A DNA stretch of 43,743 nucleotides from Haplosporangium gracile. Lineage: Eukaryota; Mortierellomycota; Mortierellomycetes; Mortierellales; Mortierellaceae. The stretch lies in NCBI GenBank assembly GCA_015499985.1, contig JAAAUF010000227.1, forward strand, positions 804-44,546. Reading direction: 5' to 3'. The notes below the pieces were generated by a model, which saw only the letters and a list, made by a program, of their open reading frames with translations, made no database searches and was not told the origin of the DNA. Shown piece by piece: positions 1 through 10,800 of this stretch. A program made the position numbers and the translations under genes. How positions within the stretch are numbered: position 1 is the stretch's first letter; every line of letters begins with the position of its first letter.

Positions 1-1315
1 CCTTCCATTCGCCATTGCTCCTTATCTCTTTTTTCTTCCCTCATACCCCTGCCCCTCACGTCTCGCCTTCTCAACCTTCGGTTGTCGCCTATACTCTCCC
101 TCCCTCTTGGCGAAACAGGAACGACAACCTTCAAAAGGAAATACCATAAGGAACAACGCAGGTATAGTTCGTCGTCACAGCTCGAAGAGGATGCCTATGA
201 ACACTGTATTGTTCGCGTCATGGATGTAGCTAGGGAGAGAGGAGAGAGGAGAGAGGAACACCATTTTTGCAAATGCCAGAACACTAATTGCTATCACTTC
301 TTACGCATCTTTTCAGGTCGTTGTTGATCTCAAGAATTCTTGTCCGTTGTACTCTTTTTTTTTTCAGAAACAAGTCGTGTTGTTGAGGACACCATCTCCT
401 TTTTTCTTTATTCCTCAGTTCTTCCAACGAGTCAGATAGCATTATACCATTCATCCCTCAGAGGTATGTTATTACTGTTCTTAGCACATTGCTGTTTGAG
501 TGTTCGTGTTCGCTTATTTGTTTGTTTTCTTTGTATTATGCGCTTCTAACTTCCTGCGCCTTTTGTTCGTTTTATTACTCTTTTAGCAATCAAACGGGCG
601 AATCCTTATTTTTTCTTCCTTCTTCGTCCGCGGACAAATCACACAACGCACACATACACACACAATCGATCAGGGGGATCCCCATTCGTTTCGGCAAGGT
701 AAGCATTTACACAAACATACATCCACTTTCTCAAAAGAGATTTTCTTTTTGATATGGCGATGCAAGCATGGGGACTTACAAGACAAGAGACTTTGGGTTG
801 GGCGCTTGATGAAAAGTAAACGAAGCGAGAGCCCTGTTTGGTAAATTATTTATTCCCCATCAACACCTACCTTATTCGCCTTGCTTTTTTACTGTAGGTC
901 ACTTTGCATCGCCACTCACGCTCATACCCATCTCAATCGTCTCCTTTTTGGCCTCGTCCCGTTCAAAAGTTCCCATACTACGTTGAACACACCCAGGAAC
1001 AGCCATTGCGGTATGTTTTGACAAGGTCAATTGAGTGTGAAAAAGATACAGGACGGTTTCGCCCAAGATGGTCTAACTCAGACTCCCTTTCACACTTTGA
1101 ACTAACATAGCCCAATTACACCCAAGGAAGCATTCACCCCCCTCTCTCTGCTAAAGAAAAAAAAGGTCTTTACCTGACGTCCAAAATGTAAGGGTTATCG
1201 ACGCTTTTTTCTCGCCCATTTGCTCTTGCTTCCATGGCCACTAACGACAATGCGCCTATTCTTAACAACATAGATACCTACGAACTCAATACGCCATTAA
1301 TTAACCCACTCAACC
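1..1315 (+). other. Leader/promoter region of the NACHT gene with possible 5' UTR introns
   Basis: No protein gene is supported here. Several splice-like pairs suggest a spliced leader for the NACHT gene: a donor GTATGT at 464 with an acceptor ending at 586 (TTCTAAC branch-like motif just upstream), and a donor GTAAGC at 699 with an acceptor ACTGTAG ending at 897. A further possible donor is at 162, with a poly-T tract and CAG ending at 367. The sequence between is C/T-rich and lacks a convincing coding frame. An unrelated upstream transcript is the alternative. Confidence 0.35.
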
Positions 1316-1341
1316 ATGGCCAACTCACTCAACAAGCCTGA
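1234..1341 (+). promoter_or_regulatory. Upstream ORF overlapping the NACHT start codon
   Basis: An ATG at 1234 in strong context (TTCCATGGCC) opens a 35-codon frame that runs past the NACHT ATG at 1316 and stops with TGA at 1339-1341, in a different frame. If the mature leader keeps this ATG, scanning ribosomes would tend to bypass the main start, so it could restrain translation of the large protein. This is inference; a transcription start between 1237 and 1315, or leader splicing, would remove it. Confidence 0.4.
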
Positions 1342-4300
1342 AAAGGAGGGCCTGAATTCCATTATCGAAAAGACAACAAATAAGTTCTTCCGAAGGTCCT
1401 TCAGGACCAAGCGCGGAGCAATCGCCGCCGGGATCGGAATCGTCCAGCTGGGAACCGGCAGCATCGTCAATCCTCATGAATATACTGGCAGCAAGGCTGC
1501 TACCCCAGCCTCCACCTCTTCTTCCCCTGCACCCGGCGCAAAAGACCTGTCTACTTTGACTCCCGTCAACTCTCCACCGCACACTGCGACAAGCTCTCCT
1601 GTTCCCGGGGAGAAGCGTCTGTCCAACGGCCCTACATCCACAAAACCCTCTCCTTTTCCTTCGCAGAAAAAGCCCTTATCAAGTGCGCCTGCCGCAACTA
1701 CCCCCTCTGTTTCCGCCGAGACACCTACATCCACTCCGGATGCCAGCACCCCTGCCGCCTCCAAGACATCTACCTCGGCTACCGGTACTTTTTTCTCCAA
1801 GTTCAGCGGCAAGTCAACTTCAGCACCGGCTCCCGAGAAACAGAACTGGCGAAAAATTTTTCCAGATGAAGTAGCCCCTCCACTGTTCACAACCCGCATT
1901 CCAGTACGCGGCAATCGTATCGAGAGTACAGCGCAGCTCGCCTACACCAATGTTTTGCTCCAAAGGCACTCTAAGCTCCACCCGGACGAGGCCGAAGACA
2001 TCAACAAGCCTTTGCCTCTCGACCCTCCTCAGCAGGCTTTGCTGGACGCCATCCTGAAGGAAGAAGAGGAAATAACGCAGATCCGTTACCTGGCTACACG
2101 AGTCGTCGAGGAGTTTGCATTGGATACTCTTAAGACCAAGGAGACGGTCTCCGAGGTGGTCCTCCTTGGCCCTGCTCTCGACTTGGAGTGCTACCGCAAG
2201 CTAACGAACATCCTGATCGGCGAGTTCCAGAAGAACATTTTGACGGATATTGGTCTGTTGGAGGGTTTGGTGGAGATGATCGAATGTGCCGGAACGGGAT
2301 ATCTCCTCGCCGACGACCTCGTCAAGATTCTAGTTGTCCTTCGCAAACGTCTGGAAACGACCCACCAACAGTCCTCCATTTATCCCTACCATCTCGTATT
2401 GGCTCTTTCTCGTCTGCTTGATGTGATGGTAGGGAGCAAGGTCGTGGGCGTGAGCCGTGAAGGAGACCACGAACCTTTGCAGGCGCTCTTGGTTGGCATG
2501 ATGGAGAGCGATGACATTTATCTCAAGCACCAGGCTGCCTACGCCTTCCAGGCACTCATGCACATTCCAAACGACGAGTCCATGCGAGCGTGTGTGTTGC
2601 GAAATGCTACCACCATTGTTCAGGGAGTCATTGGAGTTTCCAGTATCGTCAACCTGAGCTTCGATGGATTCGCCGAGGGAGCTTCCAAGATCCACGAGGC
2701 CGTCGTCGGTGCCATCGAGATTGCCGACAAGGTTTATTCTGGAGCTCAGGCGATCAGGGATGGCGGACAAGGTCTTTGGGCGAGTCTCAAGGGAGGCTTG
2801 AAGTCTCGTGGAAGAATCGTCTGGTACATGGCCTTGCGTGAAGCCAAAGAGCACATTCAACGCGGCCGCCTCGATAAGTTCAATGATTTCGTCTTCGAGG
2901 TTTTCTGCTCTCGAAGCGTCGAGTTCCAATGGGGCATCAGTCTGTACCTTGGCGAGATTGCGATCAACCCACTTTGGGACCTGGCGACGCGTAAACACGC
3001 CGTCGAGTTCCTTGGAACGATTTACAGGGACTCACAATTCACGCCCAGGAAACCGGATCCAACAGTCTACAGCTGGATCTTGAACGTCCTCCGCCAGGTT
3101 TCTGAGTTGCAGGATGAGGACATCACCACCCATGCCAACTACGCCCACTCGTCGAACAAGGATATCGCCAACTCTGCCCAGCTGATGCTCAAGGACTTGG
3201 CGAGTGTCGGCGATCCCGACAGACTGACTCTCTACACCGAGACCATCAATGGGGACCCCAACCAGTTCCCAATCAAAATTCGTCTCACCCCCCCATCGTC
3301 CTTCCCTCTCCTCACCAAGGTCCACAAGATTCCCGATGTTGAGCATGCGCTGAACAACGTGAAGAAGCTTCGACAGGAGAAACCTGTCAATCATTTGTAT
3401 ATCCCGCCACAGGCCAAGCCCAGCCCCCAATCGACTGACGACGACGCGTTGTTCCCGCTGATGCAGAGAGTTTTGGATTTCCTCGAACCTACTAACAAGG
3501 CGGAGGTGCTGCTGCTGTTGGGAGACTCTGGTGCCGGAAAGTCGACGTTCAACCTGGAGCTGGAGCGCACTTTGTGGCAGTCGTACAAGAAGTACGGCCC
3601 TATCCCTCTTCACATCAACCTTCCGGACATCGAGAGACCAGACCAGAACCTAATCGCCAAGCACCTGAAGAAGCTCAACTTCAAGGAACCCCAGATCGTC
3701 GAGATGAAACTGCACCGCCGTTTTGTGGTCATTTGCGATGGATACGACGAGAGTCAGCTCAAGGCCAACCTGCATACAACCAACAAATGGAACGAACCTG
3801 GACAGTGGAAGGTCAAAGTTGTTATCAGCTGTCGTGGCCAGTACTTGAGCACGGATTATCGCGCTAGGTTCCAACCTCAGAGTGATCGATACAGTACTCG
3901 TAATGCGGACAAGAGCAAACTGTTGGAAGAAGCCGTCTTTGCAGCGTTCAGCGTGGAACAAGTCGCGCAGTATGTTGAGCAATATACCAAAAACCCGTCG
4001 GATACTCACGCCGATCAGACGTGGACCAAGGATGACTACATGGACAGGCTGCACAAGATCCCCAACCTGATGGACCTCGTCTCGAACCCCTTCCTTCTGA
4101 AGCTGTCTCTGGATGCTCTCCCTGAGGTGGTCAAATCCAAGTCGGAGCTCTCGAATACCCCCATCACCCGGGTCGAGTTGTACGACAGTTTCGTCCAGCG
4201 GTGGTTGGATATCAACCTTTCAAGACTGAACTCCAACACCCTGAATCCGGGCGAGGAACAAGAGCTGCTCGATCTCAAAGATGCTGGATTTGTCCCGATG

Positions 4301-6883
4301 GGTCTCGAATTTCAACAGCGACTCGCCAAGGCGATCTTTGAGAATCAAGATGGACACCCTGTTGTCAGTTATATTCAGCTTCGCGACAAAGGGAGCTGGA
4401 AGGCCGAATTCTTTGGCCTCGATCCGAATTCGAAGTTGCTCCGCGATGCCAGTACCATCACCAAGAGCAGCAACAACTACCGATTCATTCACCGGTCCCT
4501 CTTGGAGTACTTCTATTCCAGAACTTTCTATAACCCTTCTCCCCATAACCTCAGCTCCAGCGGATACGAGGATGAGGAATACCCAAGCGAGCCAATAAGT
4601 ACCGAGGACTTACAATCTGAACTGGGTAGCAGGAGCATCATCAACGAGCCCTCGGTGATGCAGTTCTTGGCCGAGCGTGTGAAACTGGATTCTTCCTTCA
4701 AGGACCAGCTTGACGCCATTATCAGTGCATCCAAGACGGATGTCAAGGCGGGTGTTGCGGCTGCAAACGCGATCACCATTTTGATCAGGGCAGAGCTTCA
4801 GTTCAACGGTGCCAATTTCCGCGGCATCAGGATCCCCGGTGCCGATCTTCGCGGCGGAGAGTTTGATTCTGCAGACCTCGAGGGCGCCGATCTAACCAAG
4901 GTAAACTTGAGCAAGGCATGGATGCGACGAGCGAACTTGAGCAAGGCCATCATGACTGATGTCGAGTTTGGAGAACTTCCGTTCCTGAGAGCCGCCGACA
5001 AGGAAGGGGTGCACCAGCTTGCCTGGTCGTTCGACGGAAGTTTCCTTGTTACTTTGACGGGACAAGGTGCCGTCGGTACCGTTGTCACTGTTTACGACGC
5101 TGACACACGGCAAACGGTCAACACTTACTCTGGCAGGGATTCCATTGCCACCTCGCCTACCAGCCAGGAACTTGCCGTCGGACAAGATAACTTTGTCGTG
5201 CGACTGACCGACATCCGGACGGACCAAGCACGACTCGACCTGGTTGGTCACACCTCCACGGTAACTTGCATTGCGTTCTCACCCGATGGCAAGCTGATCG
5301 CCGCTGGAAGCGCCTCCGAGGAAATCCGGATCTGGTCAACGATCGATGGTAAGAGCATTCATGTCCTAAAAGGCCCTTCGTTCCCCGTCAGGAGCCTTGT
5401 CTTTTCTCCCAACAACCTCCAGCTCGTCTCGTGCGGAACTGCGGGCGCACCCCAGGTCTGGGATGTGCAATCTGGCGAAAAACTCCATACCCTGGTGGGC
5501 CATACCGGCGCTGTGGAATCCGTGACCTTCTCCAAGGATGGTCGTCAGATCGCAACTGCCGGTATCGACAAGACCGTTCAACTTTGGGACGCGGGCTCAG
5601 GCATTCTTTCCAAGACCCTGTCTGGACACCATAATGCCGTAGTTGGAGTGGCCTACTCTCCTGATGGTAAACTTCTTGCCTCCTGCAGTTCTGACCATAC
5701 CATCCGCCTGTGGAATCCCAGTAACGGCCGTGCTCGCAATACTCTGTTTGGTCACATCCTCGAAGTCCGCTGCATCGCCTTCTCGCCGAACGACAAGTAC
5801 ATTGCCTCTGGAGGACTGGATGGAACGATTCGTCTCTGGGGTGCCGGAAGTGGAATGATCGACGCCTATCCAGACAATGTTGCGGCCAAGCTGGTCTGTG
5901 TCGACGTTTCACCCGACGGTAAGCAGATCGTGACCGGCAACAGTAAGGGCGTTGGACAACTCTGGACGACGTTCGCTGGAAAGCAAGGGGTCAAGTTGGA
6001 GAAGGGCCATACCCAGGAGATTACCGAGGTGGCATTCTCGCCATGCGGTCAACGGATTGCTACCGCCAGTCTGGATAAAACTGTTCGTTTCTGGAATGCA
6101 TTGACAGGAGTCGCCGAGCCCATCGTCATCAACCAATCCCGCGCCATCACCTGTCTCTCCTTCTCGCCCGATGGCACACAACTCGCCACGTCGGGCCACG
6201 ATATGATTGTTCGAACCTGGGACGCTTACACCGGCAAGGCTGTCCATGTTCTTGAGGGTCACAAGGGCTGGGTCTCAAAGGTACCCTTCTCTCCTCGCGG
6301 TCACCAAATCGCCTCCTGCAGTGATGACGGTTTCGTGCGTGTCTGGGACCCTAAGACGGGCAAAGAGCTGTTTGAGCTTGTTCATGATGTCAAAAAGGTC
6401 GACCAGGTCATCTACGATCCCAACAGCGAGTCGCTCATTTCTGTCGTTGTTGGTGAGCGGCCCTTCTGCTGGGACTCAACGAATGGAGCTCGCATTGAGA
6501 TGGACGGAGTGGATGCTAACGTTACACAGTGCTCGTTCACACCCAACGACAAGATTTTCGCCACTGCCTGCAGGGATGGTGTCCTCCGACTGTGGGTCCG
6601 CTCGTCCGAGACTGGCAAGTGGACCACTGTGCTTCAGACCATGATCGGCGCCTCGTCATGGATGAAGTGGACGCAAGGAAAGCGCCTCAACTTGATCACT
6701 CTCGACAAGACCGGTAACCTGTGTATCTGGGAACTCAAGGAGGAGAATGGAGTCTATTCGTTGCAGCTGGACTGGTGCTCTGGATATGAGGAGCTTTCAT
6801 TAGTCGAAGCGAATTTGGAGGGTATTGTCGGGTTATCTGATGCGAATCTCGAGTTAATGAAGCAGCGTTCCACGATTCCTTGA
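1316..6883 (+). CDS. NLR-like NACHT / pentapeptide / WD40 repeat protein (1855 aa)
   Basis: Single uninterrupted frame from an ATG in good context (CAACCATGGCC). Order: basic N-terminus with a small-residue-rich segment (residues 33-52, containing VQLG at 43-46); Ser/Thr/Pro-rich linker (about 55-175); helical solenoid-like part (about 215-700); NACHT NTPase with Walker A GDSGAGKST (736-744) and Walker B FVVICDGYDE (803-812); pentapeptide-type A(D/N)L repeats (about 1164-1215); 14 WD-type repeats (about 1229-1815), enough for two seven-bladed propellers; and a short closing segment resembling a pentapeptide (from about 1827). STAND NTPases of this layout act as ligand-triggered switches, and fungal members are NLR-like, with roles in incompatibility or non-self recognition. 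The ligand and effector are unknown. No separate effector gene lies beside it. The lack of introns contrasts with every other gene here. Confidence 0.9.
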   Translation: MANSLNKPEKEGLNSIIEKTTNKFFRRSFRTKRGAIAAGIGIVQLGTGSIVNPHEYTGSKAATPASTSSSPAPGAKDLSTLTPVNSPPHTATSSPVPGEKRLSNGPTSTKPSPFPSQKKPLSSAPAATTPSVSAETPTSTPDASTPAASKTSTSATGTFFSKFSGKSTSAPAPEKQNWRKIFPDEVAPPLFTTRIPVRGNRIESTAQLAYTNVLLQRHSKLHPDEAEDINKPLPLDPPQQALLDAILKEEEEITQIRYLATRVVEEFALDTLKTKETVSEVVLLGPALDLECYRKLTNILIGEFQKNILTDIGLLEGLVEMIECAGTGYLLADDLVKILVVLRKRLETTHQQSSIYPYHLVLALSRLLDVMVGSKVVGVSREGDHEPLQALLVGMMESDDIYLKHQAAYAFQALMHIPNDESMRACVLRNATTIVQGVIGVSSIVNLSFDGFAEGASKIHEAVVGAIEIADKVYSGAQAIRDGGQGLWASLKGGLKSRGRIVWYMALREAKEHIQRGRLDKFNDFVFEVFCSRSVEFQWGISLYLGEIAINPLWDLATRKHAVEFLGTIYRDSQFTPRKPDPTVYSWILNVLRQVSELQDEDITTHANYAHSSNKDIANSAQLMLKDLASVGDPDRLTLYTETINGDPNQFPIKIRLTPPSSFPLLTKVHKIPDVEHALNNVKKLRQEKPVNHLYIPPQAKPSPQSTDDDALFPLMQRVLDFLEPTNKAEVLLLLGDSGAGKSTFNLELERTLWQSYKKYGPIPLHINLPDIERPDQNLIAKHLKKLNFKEPQIVEMKLHRRFVVICDGYDESQLKANLHTTNKWNEPGQWKVKVVISCRGQYLSTDYRARFQPQSDRYSTRNADKSKLLEEAVFAAFSVEQVAQYVEQYTKNPSDTHADQTWTKDDYMDRLHKIPNLMDLVSNPFLLKLSLDALPEVVKSKSELSNTPITRVELYDSFVQRWLDINLSRLNSNTLNPGEEQELLDLKDAGFVPMGLEFQQRLAKAIFENQDGHPVVSYIQLRDKGSWKAEFFGLDPNSKLLRDASTITKSSNNYRFIHRSLLEYFYSRTFYNPSPHNLSSSGYEDEEYPSEPISTEDLQSELGSRSIINEPSVMQFLAERVKLDSSFKDQLDAIISASKTDVKAGVAAANAITILIRAELQFNGANFRGIRIPGADLRGGEFDSADLEGADLTKVNLSKAWMRRANLSKAIMTDVEFGELPFLRAADKEGVHQLAWSFDGSFLVTLTGQGAVGTVVTVYDADTRQTVNTYSGRDSIATSPTSQELAVGQDNFVVRLTDIRTDQARLDLVGHTSTVTCIAFSPDGKLIAAGSASEEIRIWSTIDGKSIHVLKGPSFPVRSLVFSPNNLQLVSCGTAGAPQVWDVQSGEKLHTLVGHTGAVESVTFSKDGRQIATAGIDKTVQLWDAGSGILSKTLSGHHNAVVGVAYSPDGKLLASCSSDHTIRLWNPSNGRARNTLFGHILEVRCIAFSPNDKYIASGGLDGTIRLWGAGSGMIDAYPDNVAAKLVCVDVSPDGKQIVTGNSKGVGQLWTTFAGKQGVKLEKGHTQEITEVAFSPCGQRIATASLDKTVRFWNALTGVAEPIVINQSRAITCLSFSPDGTQLATSGHDMIVRTWDAYTGKAVHVLEGHKGWVSKVPFSPRGHQIASCSDDGFVRVWDPKTGKELFELVHDVKKVDQVIYDPNSESLISVVVGERPFCWDSTNGARIEMDGVDANVTQCSFTPNDKIFATACRDGVLRLWVRSSETGKWTTVLQTMIGASSWMKWTQGKRLNLITLDKTGNLCIWELKEENGVYSLQLDWCSGYEELSLVEANLEGIVGLSDANLELMKQRSTIP

Positions 6884-7838
6884 GATGGTGCATGTTTGAG
6901 TTAGATGACGGAGGGAACAAGTGACATTTTTTTTTTTAGTAATCAACCACCGTTAAATATTTATTTTCCTCTTCACTCACCCGATCATATGTTGAAGCAT
7001 AGGGGGTTTTCCCAGTAGTATGAGTTTTTATTTTTTTTCTTTTTGCAACTTCCAAGTGAGGGTTCATAAATGAGCTGGACGCCTTTTTTTTTTACATAAG
7101 AGAAAAAGCTGCAGCCATATTTTTCTTTCCAAGTCGCGCTGTGTTTCATTAGTACCATGAGCCTTGTTTGTCACACTGTAACGGTCGCGTCTGGTGATCC
7201 ATTCGCTCTTAGTGGTAATATGTGTTATGTTATATATTATGTGCTGCAGACGGTGCGTCAGGAGCTGCGTTTGATTCTAGGATCAATCAGTTATCAATTG
7301 ATCGGTAGGCGTGTGTTTACAAAAATGATGAGCGGTCAATTAGAAATCAGAAAACCATTTAAAGAGGGTTGACAAGGCGGACGGATACGTACACAAATCA
7401 AATTTAAGGTGTAATTGACTGTTGAGCGTACGTGGATGCAGTCAAATGGCGGACAAGTGGGCCAATTAGATCAAGCCAGGGAAGCAGCCTTTGAAAAGTG
7501 AAGTTGCCACAAGAACAAGACACGACTGAATAAGGGGGCTAAAGGAACTTTGCTTGGGCTCCATCTCCAGCACCTTCTTCTTCTTCTTCTTCTTCTTTAC
7601 TTTACCACTTCTCTCCTTCTCTTCCCCTCTCATCACCATTCCCTTCTTGCCTTCATCCTCCCTCGGGAATAATACATTCAGTTGCCCTCTTTCACGTCCC
7701 CTCCCCCTTTCTTTGTGCAGCATCACTCGTGTCAGTTGCCTGATCAGTTTTTTTGTTTCCCCTGAACTACCTATCGATTTCTGCCACCAGACAGAACTCT
7801 CTCGCGCATACACATACACATACACATACATACAGACA
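6884..7838. other. Intergenic: NACHT 3' end and LHS1 promoter/leader
   Basis: T-rich 3' flank of the NACHT gene (poly-T runs at about 6927, 7030 and 7085), then about 400 bp with a CCAAT box near 7462, then a strongly pyrimidine-rich leader with a (CTT)n tract at 7573-7597 and a (CATACA)n tract at 7807-7831 just before the LHS1 ATG. I looked for a textbook ERSE (CCAAT-N9-CCACG) and did not find one. No supported gene. Confidence 0.5.
7573..7597. repeat. (CTT)n microsatellite in LHS1 leader
   Basis: Eight tandem CTT units within the pyrimidine-rich leader upstream of the LHS1 start codon. Confidence 0.85.
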
Positions 7839-10800
7839 ATGAAGTCAACAGCACAAAGCAAAAAGAGGTCGCTTCTTACCCTGGGTGCCGTCGCTGCCCT
7901 GGGTGCCCTCTGCCTCAACACAACCCCCGTCGATGCCGCTGTCATGGCCATCGACTACGGCACCGACTGGTTCAAAGTCGCCCTCGTCAAGCCCGGTATC
8001 CCCTTCGACATTGTCCTCAACGCAGAGTCCAAGCGCAAGACTCAGTCGGCTATCAACATCCGCGGTGACAACCGCGCCTTTGGTTCCGAGGCCCTCAGCT
8101 TGGTATGGATCCGTCTCTTATTCGGTGATCAGCGTCTGTTCTTTCCTAATTGCTACTTAGAATTACGCACACACGTCCCGATTTTCTTATACTCCGTTAC
8201 CTTTTCCTTATGGATTCGTTTCATGTAGGCCACTCGCTTCCCTCAAGACTCGTACATTGGACTGAAGAGAATCTTGGGTCGCGATTATGAGGACGACCAC
8301 TGCGTCGAGTTTCGCAACACCTTCACCAACAACATGATCCGGGATCCCGTCAGAGGCACAGCAACATTCGAGACCGCCTCAGGAAACCGGTTTACCGTCG
8401 AGGAGTTGGTTGCCATGCAGTTCGCGCTTGCCAAGCAGCAGGCCCAGGATACTGCCGGCGAGACCGTCAAGGATGTTGTTATCACTGTGAGTCCTCGCGC
8501 CCGTTGCAATTTGTGTTTTTTGTCTTTACCGATGCGCTCGTTTGTTTGAGATACGACGTGGAAAAACTGACCCAACATTCCTGTAATTCTGTTGAATATT
8601 TTTTTTTGTAGATCCCTCCCTACTTCAACCAGCATGAGCGTCAGGCTGTTCTGGATGCCGCAGATTTGGCCGGTCTCCATGTCCTGTCTCTTATCAACGA
8701 CGAATCTGCCGGTAAGTGAAACGGATACGCCCAATGCAAATAAGGAAAAAAAAATTGAGAGCAATTGGGTCCATGGTTACATCCAATCGTGTCTCGGTTT
8801 CTAACGCTGATCCACTCTGCTTGCTCCACGTCAAACTTTTGGTCGCAAACGTTAAAAAATAATAGTTGCTTTGAACTACGCCATGACCAGGACATTCCCC
8901 CAGGAACAATGCCACATCTTCTTCGACATGGGCGCAGGAAGCACCGCTGCCAGCTTGGCTTGTTTCCAGGACGTTAGTGTGAAGGATGTTGGCAAGTTTT
9001 TTAAGACTGTCCAGCAGGTCGAAATCAAGGCCGTTGGCTACGACCGCACCTTGGGAGGACACGAATTCGACGTTCGCCTCCAAAAATTCCTTGCCGCTAA
9101 ATTCCAGGAAGCCAAGGGATCCAAGATCAGCGGCCCCGTCATCGAGAACGAGCGTGCCATGGCCAAGCTCCTCAAGGAGGCCAACCGTGTCAAGCAGATC
9201 CTCAGCGCCAACACCGAGACTATGGCCTCTGTAAGTGCCTTGACATGCTCTAATATTGAACTTGGTGTCATTGACCGCGGCACTAAACTAATCAACGTGA
9301 TTATTTGACCACATCAATTTAGGTCGAGAACTTGATGGAGGATATTGATTTCAAGATCAAGGTAACACGCGCAGAGCTGGAGGATTTGGCCAAGGATCTT
9401 CTTGATCGTGTTCGTGGACCCATCGATGCTGCCTTGACCGAGGCCAACATGAAGTTGGACAACATCCAGTCGTTGGTGTTGGTCGGAGGTGCTGTCCGTG
9501 TCCCCTCGATCCAGGCCAACTTGGCTGCCATTGTCGGAGAGGACAAGATCGCCAAGAACGTCAACGGCGATGAGGCTGCTGTTATGGGCGCTGTATTCCG
9601 CGCTGCCAGTCTGAGCAGGCAATTTAAGGTCAAAGAGGTCCGCTTGAAGGATCTCTCTCCCTTCCCCATCGAGGTCAAGTACACTGGTGAGGCCAAGGAT
9701 GCTTCCACTCCTGGAAAGCCCTTTTTGACCTCAATCTTCAACGAGCGCTCTGTCCTCGGAACCCGCAAGATCATGAGCTTCAAGCGCATCACCGATTTCG
9801 GATTCGATCTTCAGTACGGCCAGGTCTCTCCTGCCCACGGTGCCGAGCTTTCAGGCCAGGAGATTGCCCATGTATCATTGACAGGATTGACCGAGGCGAT
9901 CAACAAGTTCAAGGACATCAGTGTCGCCACCCCCAAGGTCAAGGTCACCATTGAGCTCTCCGAATCTGGTATTTTGAGCGTTCAGGATGCCATTGCAACC
10001 ATTGAGACCGACAGCTCCAGGAAGGCTTCTTTGGCTGACAAGGTCAAGTCCTTTTTCGGAGGCAGCGAGAAGAACGATGATGTCAAGGAGGCAGAGGCCA
10101 AGGAGACGGATGAGGACCAGGAGGCATCCGAGCCCGCCAAGGAGCAGGAGAAGGCTGCCGAGGAAGCCAAGGAGAACAAGACTACTGAGGCCACTGCCAA
10201 TAGCACCGAGACTGCCGCCAAGAACGAGACTGTCCCTACTACCCAGACCGAGAAGATTGTTTTGAAGATCCAGACCGACTTCAAGGGCATTGTTCCTTTG
10301 ACCGAAGCCAATAAGAAGGACTCCTTGACCAAGATTCAGCGACTGGATGCTTTGGATGCCGCCAAGCGTGCCCAGGAGGAGGCTAGGAACTCGCTCGAGT
10401 CGTTCCTTTACCGTGGCCGCGAGTTGTTGTACAAGGACGAGATCATTGAGGTTTCTACCGACGAGGAGCGCGAGCAGCTGTTCCAGAGCCTGGCGCTCGC
10501 CTCGGAGTGGTTGGAGGATAACGAGGATGCCGAGACGCCCGAGTTCCAGACCCGTTTGAAAGAACTTCGCAAGATTGAGCACCCCATGTCGATCCGTGCT
10601 GCTGAGCGTGTTTCCCGTCCCAAAGCCTTTGCCTCTCTCCGTTCATCCGTGACGATGGCTCGCTCTGTTGGTGAGCAGTTGTTGACCGGCGAGGGTGCCT
10701 TCCATGATCCAGCTGATGTTCAAAAGTTGTACGATGCCTGCGACGAAATTTTGGCTTGGATCAATGAGAAGGAGGCTGCCCAGGCTGAGCTCCCTCTGTG

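Noticed and set aside
2330..3613. Long minus-strand frames inside the NACHT gene
   Set aside because: They lie antisense to a clearly coding domain region and encode nothing recognisable; an effect of high third-position GC.
7554..7838. In-frame N-terminal extension of LHS1
   Set aside because: The frame is open but has no ATG before 7839, is made of CT-rich leader, and would bury the clear signal peptide.
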